DNA of 14,341 nucleotides from Candidatus Cibiobacter qucibialis (GTDB lineage: Bacteria > Bacillota > Clostridia > Oscillospirales > Ruminococcaceae). The notes below the pieces were generated by a model that saw only the letters and a list, made by a program, of their open reading frames with translations, did no database searches and was not told where the DNA came from. The position numbers were made by a program, and so were the translations under genes. Every line of letters starts with the position of its first letter. The first letter of the stretch is position 1. The stretch is from positions 1-14,341 of the forward strand of contig SAUS01000062.1 of the NCBI GenBank assembly GCA_004000625.1, read 5' to 3'. Shown here piece by piece: positions 1 to 6,514 of the stretch.

Positions 1-60
1 CCGTGCCGCAGCTGCCGGAGCGGTGCTTAAGCCGCAAGGCGGGAATTGTGCGGTGTTGCC
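1..60 (+). repeat. Right end of a dispersed MITE-like repeat, cut by the window start
   Basis: This 60-base stretch matches 7683-7742 at about 56 of 60 positions. Bases 8-60 are identical, as reverse complement, to 14289-14341. It ends in GGTGTTGCC, the outer end of the terminal inverted repeat seen in the complete copy at 7571-7742, so only the right part of an element is present here. No coding content is supported. Calling it a MITE is an inference from the complete copy. Confidence 0.8.
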
Positions 61-127
61 TAAGTTGTACAAGTGCGTTTTCCACCCCCGTACCCTGCTA
101 GTGACTGATAAAACCATTGCCTTCTTT

Positions 128-165
128 GTAGGGGCGGGGTCACTGACCCCGCTGCTCCCCTGCCC
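128..165 (+). repeat. GTAG-headed REP-like palindrome
   Basis: GTAGGGG at 128-134 leads into a perfect inverted repeat, GCGGGGTCA (134-142) against TGACCCCGC (144-152), followed by a C-rich tail. The head tetranucleotide GTAG and the adjoining hairpin are the hallmarks of REP sequences processed by RAYT transposases. The same head recurs at 6064, 7879 and 12719, and inverted as CCCCTAC elsewhere. This copy has no inverted partner nearby. Confidence 0.6.
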
Positions 166-233
166 TAACACAAACAAAAATCAGCAAGGCCCGATGCCGG
201 GGTGAATCTCACCGCACGGTATCGGGCCTTGCT
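166..233 (-). terminator. Rho-independent terminator of the aminotransferase unit
   Basis: A long stem pairs AGCAAGGCCCGAT (183-195) with ATCGGGCCTTGCT (221-233), and a smaller GGTGA/TCACC hairpin lies inside it. Read on the minus strand, the hairpin is followed by GATTTTTGTTTGTG, a typical U-tract, 46 bases or more past the aminotransferase stop. On the plus strand it is followed only by TTATATT, so leftward termination is the main role. Confidence 0.8.
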
Positions 234-278
234 TTATATTGCTCTATATTTTATGTATTGCTTCCCCGTTTGCCTGCT

Positions 279-1457
279 TTACCCAATCAGGCCGCTGTTC
301 TTGACAGCCTGGACGGCTTCGGTGATTTTTTCCACCGGCAGGGTCAGGGCAAAACGGACGTAGCCTTCACCGGACGGGCCAAAGCTGGAGCCGGGGGTGC
401 AGATCACGCCGGCTTTTTCAATCATTTCCATGCAGAACTCCATGCTGGTGCCGTGCCCCTGCGGGACCGGTGCCCAGACGAACATGGAGCCGTGGCTGTC
501 CGGCACATCCCAGCCGATGGAGCGGAAGCCCCCGCACAGGGCGTCGCGGCGGCGCTGGTATTCGGCACACTGGGCCTTGATGGGCTCCAGCGGGCCTGTC
601 ATAGCGGCAATGGCGGCTTTCTGCTCCGGGATGAACTTGCCGAAATCGATCTGGGTGCGCAGCTTCTTGCATGCGGCAATCACATCGCGGCGGCCCACCA
701 AAAAGCTGATGCGCGCGCCGGTCACGTTGAAGCTCTTGCTCAGGGAGAAGAACTCGACCGCGCAGGTCTCGGCGCCGGGAATGTTGAAGATGCTGTGGCC
801 CACGGCACCATCAAAGATGATATCGCTGTAGGCGTTATCATGGATGAGCAGAATCTTATGTGCATTGCAGAAATCCACGATCTCCTGGTACAGCTCCGGG
901 CTGCCCACGCTGCCCACCGGGTTGGCCGGCAGGGATACGATCATAATCTTGGCCTTATCGGCCACATCGTCGGGGATCTCCTTCACATTGGGCAGGAAGT
1001 TATGCTCTTTGGTCAGGTGGTAGTAGTACGGCACGCCGCCGCCCAGCTTGACGCCGGTAATGAACACCGGGTAGCAGGGGTCCGGCAGCAGCACCACATC
1101 GCCGTCGTTCAGCAGGGCAAGGCCCATGTGGCCCATGCCGTCCTGGCTGCCGTTAAAGCTCATGATCTGGTCCGGGGTTATGCCGTCCACATCAAAGCGG
1201 CGCTTGTAATAAGCGCACACGGTATTCAGCAGTTCCGGCAGGTCCCGCAGGGAATACTTCCAGTTTTCGCTCACCATGGCGGCATCGCACAATGCCTGCT
1301 TGATGTGCGGCATCGGCTCAAAGTCCGGGGTACCGACCGAAAGATTATACAGCTTTTTGCCCTGTGCTTCCAGGGCCACCTTTTTATCATTCAGGGCAGC
1401 AAAAATTTCCGCGCCGAACAGGTCCAGCCGTTTTGAAAATTCCACTTCAAATGCCAT
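279..1457 (-). CDS. PLP-dependent class I/II aminotransferase (DapL/PatA-like)
   Basis: A 392-residue fold-type I aminotransferase, the normal length for the family. It is expected to be cytoplasmic and to move an amino group between an amino acid and a 2-oxo acid using pyridoxal phosphate. The cofactor site is readable: the lysine in SLSKSFNVTGAR (K241), the PANP turn (N179), HDNAY (D207, Y210), the R249 phosphate contact and the carboxylate-binding arginine in GYVRFAL (R368). The start is supported by GGAGAGGAG about 10 bases upstream. It lies 102 bases downstream of the DUF1643 gene on the same strand, probably co-transcribed, and ends before the terminator at 166-233. The sequence resembles proteins annotated as LL-diaminopimelate aminotransferase and PatA-type enzymes, but the substrate cannot be fixed from sequence alone. 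A role beside histidine synthesis is not implied, since it faces the other way and hisC is present. Confidence 0.93.
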   Translation of the reverse strand: MAFEVEFSKRLDLFGAEIFAALNDKKVALEAQGKKLYNLSVGTPDFEPMPHIKQALCDAAMVSENWKYSLRDLPELLNTVCAYYKRRFDVDGITPDQIMSFNGSQDGMGHMGLALLNDGDVVLLPDPCYPVFITGVKLGGGVPYYYHLTKEHNFLPNVKEIPDDVADKAKIMIVSLPANPVGSVGSPELYQEIVDFCNAHKILLIHDNAYSDIIFDGAVGHSIFNIPGAETCAVEFFSLSKSFNVTGARISFLVGRRDVIAACKKLRTQIDFGKFIPEQKAAIAAMTGPLEPIKAQCAEYQRRRDALCGGFRSIGWDVPDSHGSMFVWAPVPQGHGTSMEFCMEMIEKAGVICTPGSSFGPSGEGYVRFALTLPVEKITEAVQAVKNSGLIG

Positions 1458-1499
1458 GATTTTCTATCTCCTCTCCCAAGCCTGAGGTTATCCTCTATC

Positions 1500-1552
1500 C
1501 GGCAATACCAAATCATTCTAAACGCCGATACAGCGGGAATCATCTGGTATTG
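1500..1552. repeat. Short palindromic MITE-like element
   Basis: The sequence GGCAATACCAAATCATTC at 1501-1518 pairs imperfectly with GAATCATCTGGTATTG near 1536-1552, giving a fold-back of about 53 bases. Its first 37 bases align closely with the left end of the complete element at 7571-7607, sharing GGCAATACC, ATTCTAA and GCCGATAC. The element is flanked by identical CTCTATC heptamers (1493-1499 and 1553-1559), which could be a target-site duplication. It occupies the gap between the DUF1643 stop and the aminotransferase start, and as RNA would form a hairpin between the two genes. Confidence 0.65.
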
Positions 1553-1559
1553 CTCTATC

Positions 1560-2180
1560 TCACTTTGCACGCTGAGCGCACAAATAGGCATCAATATCAA
1601 AGTCCAACAGCTGCGTATCCTTTTTTAAGTACAGCGGGTGGTGCGGCTGGCCGGATTTTAACAGCGGGCCTGCCGTGTACCACTTTGCGCCTGCCGCTTT
1701 GCCGTCGGCGGCAAAATCCCGCATACAGTCCATCAGGTAATCCCGTTTCAGGATGATGTTCCCCCACGCCGCCCACACGGCCGGCTGGTCCGATAAAGAC
1801 AGCAGATACCGGAACGCCTTGCGGTTTTCCGCGTGCAGGGCTGGGTTCAGCGCATGCTCCATATCATCGGGGCAGGTGGCGCGCTGGGCGTACACGTTGA
1901 ACATCAAAAAACTGTCATACCCGTTAGCCAGGGCAATGCGCTGGGCACTCTGCAAGGTGGGGTCCAGGGCATCCGGGGCCGCGGTGGATGGGTTGATGCC
2001 TACGCAGATCAGCGGCTTTTTGCCGCGGGTGCCCAAAATATAACGGTACTCGGAATAGGTATTGGGCACATACAGCCAGCGGGCCGCATCATAATCCGGG
2101 GAAGGCTGCAGCGCCGCCTGCAAAGCGGGTTCAAACAGCGCCAGTTCCAGCCCGGCGGTAGGGCCTTTTGGGATATGCAT
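1560..2180 (-). CDS. DUF1643 domain protein
   Basis: A 206-residue soluble protein with the conserved features of the DUF1643 family: GINPSTA (61-67) followed by DPT (73-75), NVYAQRAT (95-102), the AWG turn (138-140) and the C-terminal HHPLYL (180-185). No enzymatic role is established for the family, and I assign none. Family members are often found near mobile or accessory genes, but that association is general knowledge and not shown here. The start at 2180 is supported by AGGAGG (CCTCCT at 2189-2194 on the plus strand) eight bases upstream and by a good minus-strand promoter at 2237-2265. It is the first gene of a leftward two-gene unit with the aminotransferase; the 102-base gap between them carries the palindromic repeat at 1500-1552. 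No membrane segment or signal peptide is visible. Confidence 0.88.
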   Translation of the reverse strand: MHIPKGPTAGLELALFEPALQAALQPSPDYDAARWLYVPNTYSEYRYILGTRGKKPLICVGINPSTAAPDALDPTLQSAQRIALANGYDSFLMFNVYAQRATCPDDMEHALNPALHAENRKAFRYLLSLSDQPAVWAAWGNIILKRDYLMDCMRDFAADGKAAGAKWYTAGPLLKSGQPHHPLYLKKDTQLLDFDIDAYLCAQRAK

Positions 2181-2236
2181 ACAAGAAACCTCCTGAGGTA
2201 CAGTTAAAAAGCTGCGTTTTGGACCGCATAGTAATT

Positions 2237-2265
2237 ACTATACCACCGCCGCACACCTTGCGCAA
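2237..2265 (-). promoter_or_regulatory. Sigma-A-type promoter of the DUF1643 unit
   Basis: On the minus strand the sequence reads TTGCGC (complement of 2260-2265), 17 bases, then TATAGT (complement of 2237-2242). Hexamers and spacing fit a vegetative promoter about 57 bases upstream of the DUF1643 start. Its -35 box overlaps that of the divergent plus-strand promoter. Confidence 0.75.
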
Positions 2266-2286
2266 GAGGGAACCGCGTGATATAAT
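2258..2286 (+). promoter_or_regulatory. Sigma-A-type promoter of the small membrane protein
   Basis: TTGCGC (2258-2263), 17 bases, then a perfect TATAAT (2281-2286). The gene starts at 2344, which leaves a leader of roughly 50 bases containing a short AACCTTTCAAGGTT palindrome. The -35 box shares six bases of the palindrome TTGCGCAA (2258-2265) with the minus-strand promoter. Confidence 0.8.
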
Positions 2287-2343
2287 ACCCTTTAACCTTT
2301 CAAGGTTTTATGCAACAGACTTTTTCAAAAAGGACGTGTTAAG

Positions 2344-2895
2344 ATGGAAAAGCGCCACAATTATGCGGCTGCCGGATTCCTGCTGCTGGGGATCGGCGCA
2401 GCGGGGCGGGCGTTCCTGGGTGTGCCGGAAGGCGTTACCATGGCGGAACTGAGCCTGACCGTGCTGCTGGTGATCGGCGCCCTGCTGCTGACACGGCAGG
2501 GGCTGGCTGCGCTTGTGTGTGGGTTGGCGGCCACGGCACTGGAGCTTGTTTTGTGCGGTTCCTGGGTGCAGGCCGGCGGAGTTTTGGCCGCTGCTGCGCC
2601 GTTTTTGCGGCTGGCTGACCTGTGGCTGCTGCTGGGCCTTGTGTGGGGCAGCCTGCCTGCGGCCCGCCGCGCTGTGGACGACCTGAAATACACCCGCTCC
2701 ACCCGCATGATGCTGGTTGCCTGCGGGGTGCTGCTGGCTGCCCACACGGTGTTGCGCATTGCCAGCCTTGCTGCGCCTGCCAGCGTGCCGCTGGGCAAGG
2801 CTTCTTCCGGCAGCTTTGTGGTATTTTCGGTACTGCTGCTGTGGTACACCGTGCTGATGGTCAAAGCCTACAACGTTCAGCGCACCAAACATTGA
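2344..2895 (+). CDS. Small multi-pass membrane protein of unknown function
   Basis: A 183-residue hydrophobic protein that I do not recognise. Likely membrane segments lie at about residues 8-26, 34-50, 53-71, 77-105 (perhaps two), 121-141 and 156-174, with Arg/Lys-rich loops at 107-121 and at the C-terminus. No catalytic motif, signal peptide or binding motif stands out. The start is supported by AAAAGGA nine bases upstream. It has its own promoter (2258-2286) and its own terminator (2898-2946), so it is a single-gene unit rather than part of the his operon that begins just downstream. Clean reading frame, good ribosome site and flanking signals argue that it is a real gene. The GC-rich hydrophobic codons also open frames on the opposite strand, which I treat as shadows. 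Confidence 0.85.
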   Translation: MEKRHNYAAAGFLLLGIGAAGRAFLGVPEGVTMAELSLTVLLVIGALLLTRQGLAALVCGLAATALELVLCGSWVQAGGVLAAAAPFLRLADLWLLLGLVWGSLPAARRAVDDLKYTRSTRMMLVACGVLLAAHTVLRIASLAAPASVPLGKASSGSFVVFSVLLLWYTVLMVKAYNVQRTKH

Positions 2896-2897
2896 GT

Positions 2898-2946
2898 ATA
2901 CGGCCGTTCTGCGCCCTTTGGGGCGCGGGATGGCCGTATTTTTATT
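2898..2946 (+). terminator. Rho-independent terminator
   Basis: ATACGGCC (2898-2905) pairs with GGCCGTAT (2932-2939), with an inner GCGCCC/GGGCGC hairpin (2911-2926), followed by TTTTTATT. It closes the membrane-protein gene three bases after its stop and insulates it from the his promoter. Confidence 0.9.
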
Positions 2947-2968
2947 CTATTATTTTGCGCGGAATCTC

Positions 2969-2997
2969 TTTACATCTTTAATGCATAAAAGTATAAT
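2969..2997 (+). promoter_or_regulatory. Promoter of the histidine operon
   Basis: TTTACA (2969-2974), a 17-base spacer and a perfect TATAAT (2992-2997). Transcription would begin near 3004, giving a leader of only about 80 bases before hisZG, with a purine-rich run (GAAGAGG, GGAAGAG, AGAAGAGGAGAG) but no T-box or attenuator that I can see. Confidence 0.82.
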
Positions 2998-3072
2998 AAA
3001 TTCATCTATTTCCGCGTAACTTGGTGGGTTGTGGATGAAGAGGAATGGAAGAGGTTCGGAAGAGATTAGAAG

Positions 3073-3077
3073 AGGAG
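3073..3077 (+). promoter_or_regulatory. hisZG: Ribosome-binding site deciding the hisZG start
   Basis: AGGAG lies nine bases before the ATG at 3087. The earlier in-frame ATG at 3045 has only a purine run immediately adjacent to it and would add 14 charged residues not expected at the start of HisZ, so 3087 is preferred. Confidence 0.7.
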
Positions 3078-3086
3078 AGTATATTC

Positions 3087-4670
3087 ATGCAACTTGATCT
3101 TTCCCGGTTTTCACCGGCTGAGCGCAGCACTTTGCAGCTGCGTGTATTATACGAGGGTGCAGGCTACCGCAAATTTCGCTGCTCCCATTTTGAGGAATAT
3201 TCGCTTTATCAGCAAAACGAGCGCTTTCTTTCGGATTCTCAGGTCATTACTTTTACTGACCTGGACGGCAAGCTGCGCGCCATCAAGCCGGACGTAACAC
3301 TTTCGATCGCCAAGAACGCCCAGCCCACCGCCGGGGAATGCAAAAAGTATTATTATACAGAGCAGATCTGCCGCCCCAGCCGCGAAAGCCACACCTTCTC
3401 GGAAATCAGCCAGATGGGCCTGGAGTGCATCGGTGCGGTTGGCGCTGCCGAACAGGCCGAGGTTGTGCGCCTTGCGCTGGAAAGCCTGGCCAGTCTGGAA
3501 GTTCCCACCGTGCTGGAAGTCAGCCACATGGGCTTTGTGACCGCCCTGCTGGACACCCTGCATGTGGATGCCGCCGCCCGCCCGCGCCTGCTGGAGCTGC
3601 TGCGCGACAAAAACGCCCACGAGCTGCATGCCGCCGCGCTGCAAAGCGGGCTGGATGAAGCCGCCGCCAACGCGCTGACCGCTATTTTAAGCCTGCACGG
3701 CCCCTTTGGCACCACGCTGGCCGCCGCCCGCAGCCAGTGCCAGTGCGAAGCTCAGCAGGACGCCCTGCTGGAACTGCAGAGCCTGCAGAATGAACTGGGC
3801 GATGCCGGACGCGGCATGCAGCTGGATCTGAGCCTTGCCGGTGATATGGAATATTACAACGGCCTGGTGTTCAGCGGTTATGTGGCCGGGGTGCCCCGTG
3901 CCGTGCTGAAAGGCGGCCGGTATGACCTGCTGGCCCAGCGCTTTACCCCCGGTGCCTGCGCCCTGGGCTTTGCCCTTTACCTGGACGAGCTGGAACGCCT
4001 GAGCGCTCCCCTGCCGCCTGTACAGCAGCAGGGCACCGAGCGCCAGTGGCTGAACATCGCCCTGCCCAAGGGCCGCCTGGGCGACAAAGCCTATGGCCTG
4101 CTGGCCGCCGCCGGGTATGAAGCCAACGAAAACTACAACGAGACCCGCAAGCTGGTGGTGGAGAACCCCGAAGCCGGGGTGCGGTACTTCCTGGTCAAGC
4201 CCAGCGACGTTGCCATTTATGTAGAGCACGGTGCTGCCGACATTGGCATTGTGGGCAAGGATATCCTGACCGAATCCGGTGCCGATGTGTACGAGCTGCT
4301 GGATACCGGCATGGGCAAGTGCCGCATGTGCGTGGCAGGCCCCAGGAACTTTGTGGACGATGAAAGCCGCGCCCTGCGCGTTGCCACCAAGTTTGTGAAC
4401 ATTGCCCGCGCCCATTACGAGAGCATTGGCCGCGATATTGACATTATCAAACTGAACGGCTCCATTGAGCTGGCTCCCATCCTGGGGCTTTCGGATGTGA
4501 TCGTGGATATTGTGGAGACCGGCACCACCCTGAAAGAAAACAATCTGGCCGTACTGGAAGAGTTCATGCCCATTTCGGCACGGTTCATTGCCAACAAAGC
4601 CAGCTACAAATTCAAGTACGCGCAGCTGACCGAACTGCTGAACAAGATGAAGGAGGCGCTTGCCAAATGA
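3087..4670 (+). CDS. hisZG: Fused HisZ-HisG, ATP phosphoribosyltransferase with its regulatory subunit
   Basis: A 527-residue fusion catalysing the first step of histidine synthesis, ATP + PRPP to phosphoribosyl-ATP. Residues 1 to about 305 are HisZ, the class II histidyl-tRNA-synthetase-like regulatory protein: FRCSHFEEY (30-38), KPDVTLSIAK (67-76) and GGRYDLLAQRF (276-286). A short linker with PPVQQQG follows. Residues about 321-527 are a short-form HisG: ALPKGRL (325-331), VKPSDVAIYVEHGAADIGIVG (370-390) and the PRPP-binding ETGTTLKENN (477-486). Short HisG lacks the C-terminal regulatory domain and needs HisZ, so fusion locks the two in 1:1 ratio. There is no stop or frameshift between the halves and codon use is uniform. 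It is the first gene of the operon and overlaps hisD by four bases (ATGA). Feedback inhibition by histidine is expected from family knowledge, not shown here. Confidence 0.95.
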   Translation: MQLDLSRFSPAERSTLQLRVLYEGAGYRKFRCSHFEEYSLYQQNERFLSDSQVITFTDLDGKLRAIKPDVTLSIAKNAQPTAGECKKYYYTEQICRPSRESHTFSEISQMGLECIGAVGAAEQAEVVRLALESLASLEVPTVLEVSHMGFVTALLDTLHVDAAARPRLLELLRDKNAHELHAAALQSGLDEAAANALTAILSLHGPFGTTLAAARSQCQCEAQQDALLELQSLQNELGDAGRGMQLDLSLAGDMEYYNGLVFSGYVAGVPRAVLKGGRYDLLAQRFTPGACALGFALYLDELERLSAPLPPVQQQGTERQWLNIALPKGRLGDKAYGLLAAAGYEANENYNETRKLVVENPEAGVRYFLVKPSDVAIYVEHGAADIGIVGKDILTESGADVYELLDTGMGKCRMCVAGPRNFVDDESRALRVATKFVNIARAHYESIGRDIDIIKLNGSIELAPILGLSDVIVDIVETGTTLKENNLAVLEEFMPISARFIANKASYKFKYAQLTELLNKMKEALAK

Positions 4671-5947
4671 TCCGCATTTTTGAGTTTGACGCTTTGAAGC
4701 CTGAAGAAATCCTGAACCGTGATATCCGTGCGGAAGCCAGCGTGGAAGCAACCGTGGATGCCATTATCGCCGATGTGCGCGCCCGCGGTGATGCCGCCCT
4801 GAAAGATTACGCTCTGAAATTTGACCACGCCCAGCTGGACGAGCTGCGGGTGAGCCAGGCAGAAATTGACGAAGCCTTTGAAGCCGCCGGTGAGGATTTT
4901 GTGACTACCCTGAAGATGGCCGCCGCCAACATCCGCGCCTTCCATGAGCACCAGGTCCACAAGAACTTTGTGATGAACGATACCCCCGGCATTGTGCTGG
5001 GCCAGAAATATACCCCGATTGAAAAAGCCGGTGTGTATGTGCCGGGCGGTACCGCCGCTTACCCCAGCACCGTACTGATGGATGTGATCCCCGCCAAGGT
5101 GGCCGGTGTGAAGGAGATCGTGATGACCACCCCCGCCGGGCCGGATGGCAAGGTGAATCCCTCCATCCTGGCTGCTGCGGTGATTGCCGGTATTGACAAG
5201 ATCTTCAAGACCGGCGGCGCCCAGGCCGTGGCCGCGCTGGCTTACGGCACCGAGAGCATTCCCGCGGTGGATAAGATCGTTGGCCCCGGCAATATTTACG
5301 TTGCCACCGCCAAGCGCAAAGTGTTCGGCAAGGTTGGCATTGATATGATCGCCGGGCCTTCGGAGATTCTGGTGCTGGCGGATGGCAGCTGCAACCCCGC
5401 CTGGGTGGCAGCTGACCTGCTGAGCCAAGCCGAGCATGACAAGCTGGCCAGCCCCGTGCTGGTAACGGACAGCGCCGAGCTGGCCAAGGCCGTACAAGCC
5501 GAGCTGGAAGTGCAGATCCCACAGCTGCCCCGCGCCGCCATCGCCCGCGCCAGCGTAGACACCAACGGCAAGATCATTGTGACGGACGATATGAACAAGG
5601 CCATTGACGCCGTGAACATCATTGCCCCGGAGCATTTGGAAATTTGTGTGGACGACCCGTTCGCCGTTTTGAACAGCGTAAAGAACGCGGGCAGCATTTT
5701 CCTGGGCAAGAATGTGCCGGAAGCACTGGGCGATTATTTTGCCGGCCCCAACCACACCCTGCCCACCAGCGGCACGGCACGTTTTTCCAGCCCGCTGGGC
5801 GTGGACGATTTTGTGAAAAAGTCCAGTTTCATTTATTACACCCGCGATGCCCTGGGCAAAGTTCAATCCCGCATTGCCGATTTTGCCGAGCATGAGGGCC
5901 TGCACGCCCACGCCAAGAGCGTTACCATCCGTTTTGAAGACCAGTGA
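4667..5947 (+). CDS. hisD: Histidinol dehydrogenase
   Basis: A 426-residue cytoplasmic enzyme, of normal length, oxidising L-histidinol to L-histidine in two NAD-dependent steps, the last reactions of the pathway. The zinc ligands expected from the E. coli enzyme can be placed at Q254 and H257 (LSQAEHD), D356 (GDYFAGPNHTLPTSG) and H415 (LHAHAKS). The catalytic pair sits at E322-H323 in APEHLEI, and the family signature IDMIAGPSEILVLAD spans 225-239. The start codon overlaps the hisZG stop (ATGA), with AAGGAGG about ten bases upstream inside hisG, indicating translational coupling. Its own stop overlaps the nominal GTG of the RAYT gene that follows, so the transposase sequence sits immediately behind an intact hisD. 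Confidence 0.97.
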   Translation: MIRIFEFDALKPEEILNRDIRAEASVEATVDAIIADVRARGDAALKDYALKFDHAQLDELRVSQAEIDEAFEAAGEDFVTTLKMAAANIRAFHEHQVHKNFVMNDTPGIVLGQKYTPIEKAGVYVPGGTAAYPSTVLMDVIPAKVAGVKEIVMTTPAGPDGKVNPSILAAAVIAGIDKIFKTGGAQAVAALAYGTESIPAVDKIVGPGNIYVATAKRKVFGKVGIDMIAGPSEILVLADGSCNPAWVAADLLSQAEHDKLASPVLVTDSAELAKAVQAELEVQIPQLPRAAIARASVDTNGKIIVTDDMNKAIDAVNIIAPEHLEICVDDPFAVLNSVKNAGSIFLGKNVPEALGDYFAGPNHTLPTSGTARFSSPLGVDDFVKKSSFIYYTRDALGKVQSRIADFAEHEGLHAHAKSVTIRFEDQ

Positions 5948-6063
5948 AGGATGGGGTACCGGAGCGGAAGGCCAACCGTTTAGCAACATATAATTACAGC
6001 CAATCCGGTGTGTATTTCATTACGATTTGTTCCAAAAACAAGCGTTGCACCTTTGGAACGATT

Positions 6064-6090
6064 GTAGGGGGCGGCGTCCCCGACGCCCCG
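6064..6090 (+). repeat. GTAG palindrome inside the first RAYT, forward
   Basis: GTAGGGGGCGGCGTC followed by CCC and GACGCCCCG: a GTAG head plus an imperfect hairpin (GGCGTC/GACGCC). In the RAYT frame it encodes VGGGVPDAP. It matches the reverse complement of 6234-6260 at 26 of 27 bases. Confidence 0.75.
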
Positions 6091-6233
6091 CGAACCCGAT
6101 TGTCACCAACCGGTAAAATTGTTGCACGGCAGTTGGGGAATATGATTGCATTTTATCCCCATGTGCGGATTGAAAAATATGTTGTAATGCCCAATCACAT
6201 CCATTTATTGATTGCCATTCAGCAAGGCCCATC

Positions 6234-6260
6234 CGGGGCGTCGAGGACGCCGCCCCCTAC
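6234..6260 (-). repeat. GTAG palindrome inside the first RAYT, inverted
   Basis: The inverted partner of 6064-6090, ending in CCCCCTAC. One mismatch in 27 bases, located in the loop. In the RAYT frame it encodes GASRTPPPT, just after the HUH-motif region. Confidence 0.75.
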
Positions 6261-6514
6261 ATCTGCCCGCGCAAGCCAGGTCATCCCGATGTTTATCTCC
6301 ACTTTGAAACGGCTGACCAACAAAACTGCCGGGCATGCACTCTGGCAGCGCGGATATTACGACCACATCATCCGCTCCCCGGACGATTACAACACCAATC
6401 TGGCACTACATCGACACCAACCCCGCCAAATGGGCGCAGGATACACTTTATGTCACGGACTTTCCTGATCCGGTGCAGCGGCCCGGCTGCTGCACCAACA
6501 AAGAGGTGACCCAA

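Larger units (their letters stand above)
5944..6468 (+). pseudogene. REP-associated tyrosine transposase (RAYT, Y1/HUH), frameshifted copy
   Basis: A 174-codon frame homologous along most of its length to the second RAYT at 7759-8271. Features seen: NYSQSGVYFITICSKNK (17-33), the HUH motif in MPNHIHLL (H85, H87), and WQRGYYDHIIRSPDDYN (134-150). Near 6394-6400 the frame breaks. One extra base shifts the continuation, which in the next frame reads WHYIDTNPAKW and would contain the presumed catalytic tyrosine, so the protein as encoded lacks it. The start is also poor: a GTG overlaps the hisD stop without its own ribosome site, and the ATG at 5951, aligned with the start of the second copy, is out of frame by one base. 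The broken C-terminal frame runs on without a stop into hisC. Two inverted GTAG palindromes lie inside the coding region (6064-6090, 6234-6260). I call it a decayed RAYT; a sequencing error at 6397 is the alternative. Confidence 0.75.

Noticed and set aside
23..205. 60-codon plus-strand frame at the left end
   Set aside because: It runs through a dispersed repeat, a palindrome and a terminator arm, and has no ribosome site.
258..1436. Long plus-strand frame opposite the aminotransferase
   Set aside because: It mirrors a clear PLP enzyme on the other strand, has no ribosome site and reads as Ala/Gly/His-rich sequence without domains; this is a by-product of GC-rich codon use.
2998..3086. T-box or histidine attenuator in the hisZG leader
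   Set aside because: The leader is too short for a T-box, lacks the conserved T-box bulge sequence and has no terminator hairpin or run of histidine codons.
3687..5989. Long minus-strand frames opposite hisZG and hisD
   Set aside because: They are shadows of well-supported genes with full motif sets, and their translations are His/Gly/Gln-rich without domains.
6335..6514. Upstream extension of hisC
   Set aside because: The extension is the displaced end of the broken RAYT; the ATG at 6515 has a ribosome site and the expected N-terminus.
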